64,000 nucleotides of DNA from Corylus avellana (taxonomy: Eukaryota; Streptophyta; Magnoliopsida; Fagales; Betulaceae). A program made the position numbers and the translations under genes. Under the pieces are notes generated by a model that saw only the letters and a program-made list of their open reading frames with translations, did no database searches and was not told where the DNA came from. The stretch covers positions 16,147,574 to 16,211,573 of the forward strand of contig NC_081543.1 of NCBI RefSeq assembly GCF_901000735.1, read 5' to 3'. This document shows, piece by piece, positions 22,585 through 32,992 of the stretch; the stretch's first letter is position 1; every line of letters begins with the position of its first letter.

Positions 22585-23242
22585 TTAAACATATAAACAC
22601 TTGCATAAACCTTTGTTTTATACACATTCTAATGATTTATTTTCACAAATTGGGCATGATTGAAGCAATCAATAAATTATTGCATCATTTGTACATGTTA
22701 ATCTACCACCCCACTTGATTCTAAGAATGCTACAATAACAATAATAATAATGGGAGTGCATCTACAAAATCGGTGGGCTAAAATGTACATCGTCAATCAA
22801 TTAGGGATATTAAATCTGTATTTCGTATAATACCATGTTAAACTAATTAGTATAATACAAATTACCGTATAATACACAATATTGTTAACGTATATATATA
22901 TATATATATACCCAATCGCCGAAGATGGAGAAACTGAGGCCCGGGAACCGCCGGAGACAAAGACAGTGATGGCGAGGACGAACGGCTTTTGGCCGTTAGA
23001 GAGAGAGAGAGCGAGCTGGACGGAGCGGGTGAGTGAGTGAGTGAGTACTGTGAGATGGAGGGGGGAAATGTGCGGCGACGGCATAAGATTGGGTGGCTGG
23101 CGGTGAGAAAATCGTTGAGAAGGGGAGGGCTGTGCAAGCTGCGCGCGGGAGGAAGAAGAAAGAAGAGGGAAAAGGGGAAAGAAAAGGGAAAAGGGGAAAG
23201 AAAAGGAGCTGCTGGCGCATGGGGAACCGTGGCCAAATCTGA
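22585..23242. other. Spacer and GC-rich segment inside the CACTA region
   Basis: 22585-22890 is AT-rich with no gene. After (TA)n at 22891-22910 comes about 330 bp of GC-rich DNA (22911-23242) with GAGA and AAAAGGGGAAAG repeats and no convincing protein. This segment joins the CACTA-type repeat block, and the pair is bounded by (TA)n on both sides. Confidence 0.4.
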
Positions 23243-23370
23243 ATTATTGACGTGTCAACATGTGACACGTCAAGAATTCCTGACGTGCCACTTGTGGCAC
23301 GTCAGGAATTTCTGACTTGCCACATGAAGCACGTCAGGAATTTCTGACGTGCCACATGTGGCACATCAGA
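23243..23370. repeat. Isolated CACTA-type subterminal repeat block
   Basis: Alternating TGACGTGCCAC and GGCACGTCAGGAATTTC motifs have the same core as the 10880-11255 repeats but richer flanks. The block ends in (TA)n at 23371-23395 with no CACTA terminus. It may be a truncated end of another CACTA element. Confidence 0.65.
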
Positions 23371-23491
23371 ATATATATATATATATATATATATACACAC
23401 TTTAGAGAAGTCCCTTCTAGCTTAATGCATGCCTCATAGATGGAAACAATAAAGAATGTCTCAATGAAAAGGGAACTAATAATAACAATAA

Positions 23492-23913
23492 GGGAAAATT
23501 ACAGTTCACCCCCCAAGATTGACAGCATTTTTCAATTCGAACATCAAAGTTTTAATTTTTGCAATCTACCCCTCCAAAGTTCCAAATTTTTGCAATTTGA
23601 CTAATTATATCCAAAAGTTCCCAAATTGCCCCTAATTTTTTTATTATTATTATTTTTTTATAAAAAATTAAAAAAAAAAAAATTCCCGAATTTGTTATAT
23701 ACCAACACATTATCGGCCATTTTAGCGACCAAAAGTTGTTTTTTTTTTTTTCAAAAAAAAAAAAAAAATTATGGGCAGTATGGGAATTTTGGGATAATAT
23801 TGGTCGAATTGAAAAAAATTGAAACTTTATAGGGGTAGATTGCAAAAATTGAAACTTTGATGTTCGAATTGAAAAACGCTGTCAACTTTAGGGGGGTAAA
23901 CTGTAATTTTTCC
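23492..23913. mobile_element. Mutator-like MITE
   Basis: A 422-bp element with inverted repeats of about 160 bp (GGGAAAATTACAG ... CTGTAATTTTTCC). It is flanked by a perfect 9-bp duplication TAACAATAA (23483-23491 and 23914-23922), marking a Mutator-like insertion. It is non-coding, and its centre is A/T homopolymer. Confidence 0.92.
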
Positions 23914-24232
23914 TAACAATAAACAATAATTGAATAAGAATAACTCTTAAAATGAAGATCATAATGTATAGGAGTAGCAAAAATCTTTTTGAAACTTGCT
24001 GACACTTTAAAATCTTAAAATATGAAGAAAAATGTACCCTTACAGCTTTGTGAACCTGTCTAAATTAAAATGTTAGAAAAATAAATACTGATCAGCACCA
24101 GCTGGACGTACATGTTATAATTTGGACAAGTTCACAGAGTTGTAAGGGCACTTTTAACACTTTTTAAATTGTTAATATTTCTTATTGGATTATTTGATAG
24201 AGTTTGTGCAAGAGACCTTATAAGTAAATAGA

Positions 24233-24583
24233 GTTTTGTAGCAGGTGGTCGCTTTTCATGATCGACGGCTCCATTCCGGTTTTCGGCAATACCTCTCCCG
24301 CAACAACCATTCACGATGGTTGTTGCTTTTACTGCTTAGAGCTCTTCACTGAGTCATTATACTGTTTATTACTGCATTGTGCGGCTCTTAGAGAAGCCCG
24401 ACTCGTTTATAATTCTTTTGGGATCATGAATGAAACCATTGCCTACCATTTATGTGTTTGTGTTTGTTTATACTGCCTTTCATCCTATTTGGGCTTTGTG
24501 ATTGGGGTGCATGCCCACCCTATTATTGTTGTTCGATCCCATGTAACCCATTTTCTTTATTTGAATAGAAAAAAAAAAAAGAA
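24233..24583 (+). mobile_element. 5'-truncated LINE tail
   Basis: About 350 bp ending in an A-run (24569-24580). It is flanked by perfect 11-bp copies of AAGTAAATAGA (24222-24232 and 24584-24594), as left by target-primed reverse transcription. The body has no intact frame. Its 3' part, with ATTTGGGCTTTGTGATTGGG, fits an L1-type 3' untranslated region. Confidence 0.75.
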
Positions 24584-24594
24584 AAGTAAATAGA

Positions 24595-24917
24595 TGTCAT
24601 ACATTTTTTTTTCCTAACTAAAAAGGGTTGATGGATAGCACAACGTTGTTGTTTTTTTGATTTTTATTTGTGTTTTTATATGTTGATCGAAGTCACTTAT
24701 ACTATGGCTTTTTGGATAAAAAGCAAAAAATAAAGACAAAAATATATAGAGAAGAGATCAATTAGAATGCTCTAAAGAGAAGCTCTCTAATTAAATACCA
24801 AAGTGAAAAAATTAAAGTGATTTAAATTCAATTTAATTTTTAAAACTTTTATTTAAATAATTTAATATACTGACGTGGTAAACTACCACTTGTCAATATT
24901 TATTTACGTGTCAAAAT
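24595..24917. other. CACTA interior with an inverted copy of the right subterminal region
   Basis: There is no gene. Positions about 24826-24917 (ATTTAAATTCAATTTAATTT through GACGTGGTAAACTACCAC) match the reverse complement of about 27140-27246. The same subterminal sequence is therefore present in opposite orientation on both sides of the inserted LTR. Confidence 0.6.
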
Positions 24918-25388
24918 TGTTAGTTCTTGTGTTGGCTTAATTCAGTTCCAAAATGCAGAGGCTACTGTTTACGGGCTCAAACACTGATATAGAATGCTCA
25001 GAATCCAATCTCCACCGTTCATAATGTAGATTCATGTGTTATGAACGTCCCTGCAAAATTTTAGCTTAATCGGACCACAAATACCCATCGATCGGAGCTG
25101 TTGATCAAAACTGGACAGCATTTCCAAAATGCTGTTTCACCCATGTCCGGACATGCCTTCCCCGGGTCCGGACCTCATTTCTAGAAACTCAAATTTTGCT
25201 CCGCAAAGCCGTGTCCGGACAGCCCATTAACATGTCCGGACATCCCGTAAGTTTTAGGCCCAAAAACGTGATTTTAAGTGGGTTAGGTCTAGGGTTTTGT
25301 CGGGGGTATATATACATCATTATAGAAGAGAGAGGTACGAATTTTCACTCTCAGAGAGTTCGTCGGAGGCTGTGCTAAGAGAGATTAT

Positions 25389-26565
25389 GGGGGCGTTTGG
25401 CAACGGGCTTGGCGCCACCTAGACACTGTTCAACATCTAGTTTCAACATGTGACCCCAAACCCAATTTGTAAAATTACATTTTTGTCCATTTATTTTTTT
25501 TTTCAGCCAATTTGTAAAATTACCTTTCTTTTACACTCTTCTCCAGCACGCAACACCGCAAAGCCAATTCTCCTTCTCATCCCATTCACCCTCAGCAATC
25601 AATGTCACATTAGGATCAAAAGGAAACTCACTACCTCTATAACTAGAGTTTGGAAAACCCAACAACATCTGCCCTTTCCTCTCTGCTTACACAGAGTTCC
25701 TTGATAATACATTGAATTTGGCAGATACCCAATACTCCCACCAAAGGGATTGCAATTGACACTACCACAAGCTTTACATTACCCAGATCATGGTATCTGG
25801 AGCCCGATCTGACCAGACAGAGCTTCCCAGAGGATTCTGACCAATACCCAATAAGTGAAAACGGCCCTAAGGCCTGCCAAGAGGACCATCTCTGTCCCCT
25901 AAACCGAATCTGGGGCACCCGCTGGTGTGTTGGGCTGCTGAAAACAGACAACACAACACGGTTTCGGAGGGTCAGGACGGCTTGGACCTTGTACACGCCA
26001 TCGGAGACGGTCTTCTGCAAATCGTAGGGGATGAATGAGAGAGTTCTCAGGGTATCGGTGTCGGTTCGGTTGAAAATCCAGTCGCCACCGGAGAAGAATC
26101 CGGTGCTGAGCTGGAGGATATTGGAGGTGTTAATAGACGAGGATAAGGAGGTTTTGGGGGCTAATGGGGACTCGGGAACGACATCGTTGCAGTGCTGGGT
26201 GTACAAGACTTCGGGGTTTGAGTTTCGGTCTCCGACCAGAGAGTCGGAGGTAGTAGTCGGCGTGTTGGCGATGAAGACGAGAAGGAAACAGAGGAAGGGA
26301 CTGAGTGGGAATTTGTGGGGTTTTAAAAGGTTCATTTGGGATTTGAGCAATGGAGTTGAAGAAGAAGAAGAAGAAGAATTGGATGGAGCACCGGGGGGGA
26401 GTGCTTTGACGATTTTCAGGAAAAAAATACAGCAAGTGAAAGATGGAGTGCAGGGGCAATATGGTCAAAATCGTGTGACATTTTGAGGCTGAAATTTTAA
26501 AGTTGATGGTCAACTGGTCAAATGGTGAACAGTGTCTAGGAAATGCCGGTTGCCAAACAGAGCCT
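25389..26565. mobile_element. Gene-carrying DNA transposon (Pack-type), Harbinger-like ends
   Basis: The terminal inverted repeats are GGGGGCGTTTGGCAACGGG and CCGGTTGCCAAACAGAGCC, imperfect over about 20 bp; CTAGACACTGTTCA recurs inverted just inside. The flanks share TAT (25386-25388 and 26566-26568). A GG...GTTTGGC end with a 3-bp duplication suggests PIF/Harbinger, though TAT is not the usual TWA. There is no transposase; the interior is a captured fragment of a host gene. Confidence 0.8.
25643..26350 (-). pseudogene. Captured DUF2921 (FLY-like membrane protein) fragment
   Basis: An open frame of 235 residues begins with a leader-like hydrophobic stretch (FPLSPFLCFLLVFIANT). The diagnostic order for the N-terminal lumenal part of plant DUF2921 proteins then follows: VLYTQHCNDVVPESP, LSTGFFSGGDWIFNRT, SDGVYKVQAVLTLRNR and GYWSESSGKLCLVRSGSRYHDLGN. 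This family includes the FLYING SAUCER transmembrane RING ubiquitin ligases. Normal members are about 900-1000 residues with many membrane helices and some end in a RING domain; none of that is here. The tail after HDLGN does not look like the family, so the capture ends there. The frame is uninterrupted, which suggests a fairly recent capture; expression is unknown. Confidence 0.8.
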
Positions 26566-27026
26566 ATATGTGGTGAGCGTTAAATTGAATCTCTTAGAGT
26601 TTTAGTTATTTCCTTTGATAAATCTATGGTTGAGAAGTCTATCGGAGTTCCGGTAAAAGGAAATCATATAGAAGAATTGTGCCAGATATTCTGGAAAGGG
26701 CTACTGCGGTAGAAGTCAAGTGGGTCGCTTGTCGTGTGCAAGGAAGTGTTAATTGCAAAGGTTTTGTAATCCTTTTTGTATTCCTTATTCTTCTTATAGT
26801 GGATTGATTTCCTGGGTTTGGCTGCCCCGGAGAGGTTTTACATTTTGAGAGTTCTCTAAATGGTTTCCTCTTCATAACCAAATATCTGTGTTCTTGATTT
26901 TCATTACATATCTGTATTTGGTTGATTATTTACTTTTAGGTTAGATCTTATTCCACATAATATTTGTGAATCACCTAGACATTTGAATAGGTGCCGTTTG
27001 GAGTCGTTTTTAGAATTTTCAAAAAT

Positions 27027-27440
27027 GACACGTCACTATTTATTGACGTGTCAAAATGACACGTCAATACAAAATTTTATTGACATGTTAAAATAACACA
27101 TCAATATTTATTGACGTGCCATTTTAACACGTCAATAAATATTGATGTGTCATTTTGACACGTCAATAAATATTGACGTGTAATAGTTTACCACGTCACT
27201 ATATTAAATTATTTAAATAAATGTTTCAAAAATTAAAATGAATTTAAATATATTGACGTGACAAATTTGACACGTTGCTAAATATTGTCGTGTGGAATGT
27301 GCCACATCAATAAATATTGACGTGGCACATTAAACACGTCAAGAAAATAATTATTGACGTTCCACTTTTTACACGTCAATAATTACTAATGTGGCAAAAT
27401 TTTGTTATTATTTGTCACATCAGAAACCATCCAATTTTTT
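27027..27440. repeat. CACTA right subterminal repeats
   Basis: About 15-20 copies of TTGACGTGTCA / TGACACGTCAATA, commonly flanked by AATATTTA, run up to the TTTTTTGTAGTG terminus. They mirror the left subterminal array in size and core motif. Confidence 0.85.
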
Positions 27441-27780
27441 GTAGTGAGAGAAGTGCTCATAAAATTAAGTTGGGTGTAAATGTAGCAATTCTCATAACGA
27501 ATATCCAAATTGTATTTCTATCCCAGTATTTTATTCTACATTTCTTAAGTCAACCGGCTTAACTTAAATACTTAACAAACAATGTGTTGACGTTGCTAAG
27601 ATCAAGAAGCTGGCTCGTGTTATAGTATGTTTTAGTAAGAATTATTAAGTTAAGCAAAAGTCAACTATGAGACTGGATTCCTGGTGTGACTTGTGAGTAA
27701 CGAGTTTATAGGAATTTGTGAATATATAACTAGGGCTGACTTTTTATTCATTTTCACTTTTTTTTTTTTTTTTTTTTTGG

Positions 27781-27931
27781 ACACACTTCTCTCCATTTTA
27801 GAGCCCTTCAATTTTTTCTATTTAATGCATTTTGAAGAGTAGTGTATCATTAAAACTTTTGGACATCAATATCCTTTAAAATGCACTAAATTAAATGAAA
27901 GAAATAGAAGAAATTTAAAATGAAGAGGAGC
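27781..27931. mobile_element. Fold-back MITE copy 1
   Basis: An imperfect palindrome: CTCCATTTTAGAGCCCTTC and TTTAATGCATTTTGAA pair with CCTTTAAAATGCACTAAATT and ATTTAAAATGAAGAGG. It is non-coding, and no clear target duplication was found. Confidence 0.55.
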
Positions 27932-28091
27932 CTTTTCCATGTGCTCGGTTGTTTTTGCTCAGACACCATCATATTTTACGGCTCTTCTTTAAATAAAACG
28001 GCTTAAATCAACAACATGTGTATTGCCATTGATTGTATTATCATTAATATGAGATTGGACTCGTTATGCCCGGATAATTTCGGAAAAGGAT

Positions 28092-28212
28092 CGTCTCAAT
28101 TTTAAAATTCCTCAATTTAGTGCATTTTGAACGGTATTGCATTTAATCCACTACCCTTCAAAATGCACTAAATAGAAAAAATTGAGAGATTTTGAAATGA
28201 AGAGAATCATTT
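28092..28212. mobile_element. Fold-back MITE copy 2
   Basis: Same layout as the element at 27781: CTCAATTTTAAAATTCCTC and TTTAGTGCATTTTGAACGG pair with CCTTCAAAATGCACTAAAT and GAGATTTTGAAATGAAGAG. The two copies lie about 300 bp apart. Confidence 0.55.
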
Positions 28213-29396
28213 TTCAAGAATTTCTCGCATCTGCATTTTGGGCAGCACATGGCATCACTGCAATTCACACCCTTATCCCATGTATAATATGGATTATTAA
28301 ATTTATGAAATCAAGGTTAATTAATTATGATGATTGTCAATTGGTCTGTTAAAAAATAGTAATAATATTTAATAAATTGATGTGATACAAGTTGATGATG
28401 TGATAAATAAAATTAAATTTTGGATCAACACATAAAAAGAAGAAAAAACAAATACTAACTTTACTGTCACATCATCTAATTGTATTGTAATCGTATAACA
28501 GTCTACTAAATAATATTATTCTTTAAAAAATGTAAAAAAAAAAAAAAAAAAAAAGGGGGGTAAATAGTTGCTAAGAGTGGAACTAGTTCCGAAACTAGAG
28601 TATTTTTCTTCTTCTGAGCAAGTTCCGAAACTAGAAAGATTTGGATGGAAACAACCCAACTTGAACAAACCCATTAATTGATCCTAGCCTTTACTATCTA
28701 TTTAGAGTCAAGTGTTTCAGAAACTTTGCTGACAAATGATTTGAAATCAAGAAGGATAAACTCGATCAACATGCACGTAAAAGGAATATAATTGGAAATG
28801 GTACATTTGTAAAGTGAGTTTTTAGTTGTTGTAGGTTTCTGCATAGTTGTTTTTCTTGGTGTTCTAGCATATTTAGCTAGAGTGTGTTGTATATATTGTT
28901 AATAAAAAATCATTAATTCATATAAAAAAGAAAAAGATCGAAAACACATCGTAACTTCTTCCCCAAAGGAAGATAAGTGGAGAGACACGGGATTTGCTCC
29001 GTCTATGTGGTTTGCATTTCTCGGCATGCACGTGCCTGATCTATGTCGGTCATCTTCTCTTTTGGAGTTTAGGGAATGCATTGCTTGGCAACGCAGGCAG
29101 GGAATCCGTGGGTTATCTGGTTTATTACTTTATCTTTTCGTTGGGCTCAACTCACAATCAACCCACGAGTCCACGAGATTTCAAGCGTTGTTTTATTTTG
29201 ATCCATTTGGATTAAGACCAACATCTTATGAATGTTAGGTGGGAAATGGACCCCTCACCTCCATACATCTTATGAATGTATACCTTATCTGTGTATAGCT
29301 TACCCATTTTAATATATATTTATTTTTTGTTTATAAAACGAAAAGAAATTAAAAAAAAAAAAAATCAATAGGCATTTGTTAACTAGTTTCACAATC

Positions 29397-29409
29397 CTAT
29401 AAAAAGAGG
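29397..29409 (+). promoter_or_regulatory. TATA box of ankyrin/PGG gene B
   Basis: CCTATAAAAAGAG lies about 100 bp before the gene B start codon, within a block (CAATCCTATAAAnAGAGGA) shared with gene A. Confidence 0.7.
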
Positions 29410-29504
29410 AGGCACAGTCTTATCCTCATATATATATAGTAGCAGTTTCAACATTTTAAGGCTTAACGCATTTTCTTTAATTGCCTGATCACACTCTCCT
29501 CGGA

Positions 29505-30173
29505 ATGGATCAGAATTTGGAAAATCCAGCTGAGCATGGAATAAACCCGAATCTGGAGAATGCTCTTCAGCAAGGAATAAATCATTATTTGAGGGATGCT
29601 ACCGCGCCAGGAAGCATTGATGCCTTGTACGCATTGATACGGGAGGATGCAACAGCTTTTGACAACATCGATGCCATTCCATTTGTTCAAACTCCTTTAC
29701 ACGAAGTTGCATCTGCAGGGCATACCCGGTTGGCCATGGAAATCATGAGGTTAAAGCCATCATTCGCTAGGAAGCTTAACAAAGACGGCTTCACTCCTAT
29801 GCACCTTGCTTTGCAAAATGGTGAAACTAGAGTGGTGCTACTGCTGCTTGATGTTGATAAACACCTTGTTTGTATCCAAGGGCAGGAGGGTATAACTCCC
29901 TTGCATTACGCAGCTCAAATAGGGCATCTTGATCTTTTGGTTGCATTTCTAAGAGTCTGTCCCGAGTCTATTGACCATTTGACAATTCGAAGAGAGTCTG
30001 TTCTGCTCATTGCCTTGGCAAACAATAGATTTGATCCATTTCAGCTCTTGCTAGGATGGCTTCGGCGGGCCTGTTTCAAAGATGCCTTTTTAATGGGGAT
30101 AAAATTGTAAAACTGGCAAGATGAAGAAGGCAACACTGTGTTGTACATTGCAATACCCAAAGATCAACTCCAG
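29505..30173 (+). pseudogene. Ankyrin/PGG gene B, exon 1 (nonsense codon)
   Basis: The ATG at 29505 opens 223 codons up to a GC-type donor (CTCCAG|GCAAGT). Ankyrin signatures are QTPLHEVASAGH, FTPMHLALQNGE, ITPLHYAAQIGH and NTVLYIAIPKDQ. A TAA at 30108-30110 interrupts the frame 22 codons before the donor; gene A keeps a sense codon there (KLLDGWDDDGNT against KL, stop, NWQDEEGNT). The N-terminus repeats a short NLENA/NLENP unit. The exon is otherwise open and shares ankyrin layout and intron position with gene A, so the nonsense change is probably recent. Exon 2 is split by a Gypsy element, so the locus is dead. Confidence 0.85.
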
Positions 30174-30334
30174 GCAAGTTCTTTCCACTCATGTTTTCTA
30201 CTAAAGAAAAAGCATACAGTTGTTACAATGGAGGTCTATCTTGTTGTGCAAATGGGTAAATGGCTGACAATAAAGATTAAATTTCAGCAACATGCAAAAA
30301 AGATTTATTTTACTTGAGCTTTTGGTAGAGATAT

Positions 30335-30870
30335 AAGTTGCAAGATTAATATTTGGGAAGTCTTTTTAGTGAAGTCATAATATATTAGCATGTTGAGACA
30401 TCATACAACTCAAAAACTTAAGCTTATCAGTTTGGGTCCAATAATGTTATATTAACCAGTCACACTTTTTTACATATTTCTAATGTGTAACTCTATTATT
30501 TTACACTCACACGTATATATACTCAATAATCTCTTCCTTATTGGCTCAACTCTCCATCGCTTATGAATCTTTTTATATTTTTAAGAGTATCATGCGTACA
30601 CGAGTTATGGGAGTAGACACAATTCCAAACTAGATGCATCTAGACACCCATTCCAAGAAACTAAACTTGGCTTTGATACTAGTTGTTGCGAGATTAATAC
30701 CTTAAGAGTCTTTTTTATTGAGCTCATGATATAGTATATAATGTTGAGATACCCCATAATCCAAAAGTTTAAGCTTATGGGTTTGGGCCCAACAATACTA
30801 TTTTAACCACTCACACTTATTACATATTTTCAAGTGGGACTTTATTCTTTTACACACAAATTTGAAAAGA
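30335..30870. repeat. Diverged direct repeat pair in gene B intron
   Basis: Two units of about 190 bp share GAGATTAAT/AGATTAATA, GTTGAGA, AAAGTTTAAGCTTATGGG, TTTTAACCACTCACACTT and a final TTTACACAC. They could be two copies of a short retroposon, but no promoter boxes or tail are clear. Confidence 0.5.
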
Positions 30871-31656
30871 GACAAAAACAAAAGAAAATGTTATAAATTA
30901 AAGAGATTAAAATAAGAAAATAATATATTGTTCTACACATCTCTCTCCATGTTATCCATGTTCTACACATCTCTCTCTTCTCTCCTGTCCTCTCCCATCT
31001 CTCTCACCAAACGAAGAACAAAAAATATGTAAATCAAGAAGAAGCCAAGTAGACCCTCATTACCGTACGAAGAAACCAAGGAGAAGAACAAAGATTATGG
31101 TTTCTTCTCCTCTCCGCTCGCACCGCCAGTAATCAAAGACACAAAAACCCACCTGTAATCGAAGCAAAAACACCCGCTGGTAATTAAAAACTAATCAGAA
31201 AAATCACACTTGCAATCAAGAATCTACAGAATGGGCAAAAACATGATTTGCTTCAGCCATGGCGCCCGTGAACACATCCATATATAACAGGAGACCATAG
31301 ACAAAGAAAAGAAACTCAATTTCTGGAGATGAGAGATTGAAAGAAAAAGAGAAAGTAGACAGAGATGAGAGAGAAAATAAAAGGTTTTTAGTTTTTTTTT
31401 TTTTTTTAAAAAAAAAAAAATAAGTAAAAAATATATTATTTTAATGATATAAAGAAGTGTTAAGGGAAGTTATTGTGGACTGTATTTAAATAGAAAAGTA
31501 AAAAGTAGTTTTGATCCTTATATTTAGAAAAAATGACGAAAAAGCTGCTGTGAATGCTCTAAGTCTTGTCAGATTTGTACTGTACATTTGGAGAAACAAT
31601 CTTCCTGTTTATCTTATTTTTATATTTATTCCTCCCTTCTCCTCCCTCTCTCCTTA

Positions 31657-32000
31657 GGATCGGGTTCCCCTCCAATTGAGGGGATAATTTGAGATTCTCC
31701 AATTGTCCAACTGGACCGTTCAATTTGATCCAACGCACTACAGAATGCCACATGTCCCACTTAAATAAAATAATAAAATATTATTTAATTTTTAAAAAGA
31801 AAATAAAAGTAAAATAATAAAAAAAATTATTTTTTCTTATTTTTATTTTTATTTTCTTTCTTAAAATTAAATAATATTTTATTATTTAATTATAGTAGAA
31901 CACGTGGCATTCTGTAGAGCGTTGGATCAAATTGAACGGTTTAGATGGACAATTGAAGAATCTCCAATTAACTCCTTAATGGGAGGGGATCCGGATCCCT
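31657..32000. mobile_element. Palindromic MITE in gene B intron
   Basis: Inverted arms of about 110-125 bp: GGATCGGGTTCCCCTCC ... GATCCAACGC ... CAGAATGCCAC pairs with GTGGCATTCTG ... GCGTTGGATC ... GGAGGGGATCCGGATCCC. They surround about 110 bp of A/T. Target duplication is not resolved because the flanks are CT-rich. Confidence 0.75.
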
Positions 32001-32214
32001 TTCTTTCTCTCCACATGGGTGCTTTTAAGAATAAAAGAGAATATTTGCTAGAATAAGAACTATATTTAAATAGAATAGAGTGAGATTTAGAAAGTTCATT
32101 GTGTAATGCTTTTGAAAAGTTGCTAGTTACACTTAAAAATGTGAGTTTTTAAGCCAAATTTTAACTAAAGAATAAAGAATTCAATGAGATGGATGGGTAT
32201 CAGTGATTGTGCAG

Positions 32215-32257
32215 ATCGTGAGATGGTTAAGGAAGGTTCCATTGGATATAAACATCC
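32215..32257 (+). pseudogene. Gene B exon 2, left part
   Basis: After the acceptor ATTGTGCAG the frame reads IVRWLRKVPLDINI, matching the last ankyrin unit. It is cut by the Gypsy insertion immediately after the CATCC target (32253-32257). The frame resumes exactly at 43583 once the duplicated CATCC is discounted. Confidence 0.85.
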
Positions 32258-32992
32258 TGAAGCAGCGTAGGATTGCGGTGAACAAGAAAACAGCAAGTTG
32301 AAGGGGTAGATATTCTTAAGATTGTGAGACTATCACAAGAATCAAAAAAATCTTCTCAAACAATAGAGACTATCTATGCTTTAAGGAAAAACAATAAAGA
32401 AACTCAACACTGAGTATTCTTTATTGATAAACAACACAAATAATGAGAACTGGATTGTTAAAGGTTATAAGCATATATTTATAGCCCAAGACTCCTAATC
32501 CTAAAATAACAATGAAATAAAGTTGGTTTAGAAGTCTATGAAAGAAGAATAAACCAAATAGAAGACTAATAAAGAACCTAATCTCAACTGAAAAACTGAA
32601 AGATAAGATAGAATAACAACTAACAAAGAAACCTAGTTTAAAACAAAAGATTAAAACTAAGATAAGTGTCTCTGATGTCCATCTGCGGAACAGATATGCC
32701 CGAGTGTGCTCGATCGCAATTACAGGGGCGATCGATTGCACTACCAGAGAAGGATGCACTCGATCGTGCGATCGATCTCGCTCACAGGGGTTGATCGGTC
32801 ACAGTTCCAAGAACTATCATCTTGATACCAGGACATGGGCGCTCGATCGCAGCCAATGTGCGATTGATCGCAATTCCAGAGAACCCTGCTGCTGTGCGAG
32901 TCTGGGACCCTGTCACCATCTTTCGGGGTGTCTTCACACCATCATCTGTTCGGGTCTTCCTTAAATATTCCCAAGCCATTTGGTCTACATCT
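32258..32992 (-). repeat. Gypsy 3' LTR
   Basis: Begins at 32992 on the minus strand and ends at 32258. It contains a CG-palindrome cluster (GCTCGATCGCA, CTCGATCGTGCGATCGATC; about 32708-32882) in U3. A TATA-type box (CTATAAATATATGC on the minus strand, about 32470-32484) lies downstream. Confidence 0.9.

Larger units (their letters stand above)
24918..27021 (+). mobile_element. Copia (Sirevirus-like) solo LTR, interrupted
   Basis: It begins TGTTAGTTCTTGTGTTGGC and ends GTCGTTTTTAGAATTTTCA. These are the same ends as the LTRs of the element at 33401-38826. It is flanked by a perfect 5-bp duplication AAAAT (24913-24917 and 27022-27026). No internal region is present, so it is a solo LTR. An 1177-bp DNA transposon sits inside it. 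A palindrome cluster (GTCCGGAC four times, about 25147-25240) precedes a TATATATAC box near 25307, marking U3 and the transcription start region. Confidence 0.93.
10859..27446 (-). mobile_element. CACTA (En/Spm) transposon, probable full span with nested insertions
   Basis: The left end is CACTACAAAAAA at 10859 and the right end is TTTTTTGTAGTG ending at 27446. Each is flanked by AGA, the 3-bp duplication expected for CACTA elements. Both termini hold about 410-420 bp of subterminal repeats with a TGACGTGTCA core. Inside, on the minus strand, are remnants of a TNP2-type transposase (20168 down to about 16690) and a second coding unit (16297 down to 12922). Removing the six insertions I can delimit leaves about 11 kb, a normal size for an autonomous element. 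An alternative is two elements of related families, since subterminal repeat flanks differ somewhat between the two ends and a third repeat block lies at 23243. Confidence 0.6.
27450..29391. other. Intergenic flank of gene B
   Basis: No gene is visible. It holds a T-run at 27759-27778, an A-run at 28536-28554 and two related fold-back elements (annotated separately). Short plus- and minus-strand frames at 28899-29238 lack any family feature. Confidence 0.5.
30174..32214 (+). other. Gene B intron 1, with repeats
   Basis: The intron begins GCAAGT (GC donor) and ends ATTGTGCAG at 32214. It holds a diverged direct repeat (about 30335-30530 and 30685-30870, each with TTAAGCTTAT then GGTTTGGG), CT-rich sequence near 30950-31010, an A/T homopolymer tract (31390-31420) and a palindromic MITE. 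No coding sequence is seen. Confidence 0.75.

Noticed and set aside
22862..23315. Serine/proline-rich small secreted protein on the minus strand
   Set aside because: Low-complexity GAGA and GGGGAAAG repeats between (TA)n tracts; no start context, domain or codon bias, and it adjoins CACTA repeats.
28899..29238. Short cysteine-rich frames on both strands before gene B
   Set aside because: Mutually overlapping, under 80 residues, no recognisable family and no promoter.
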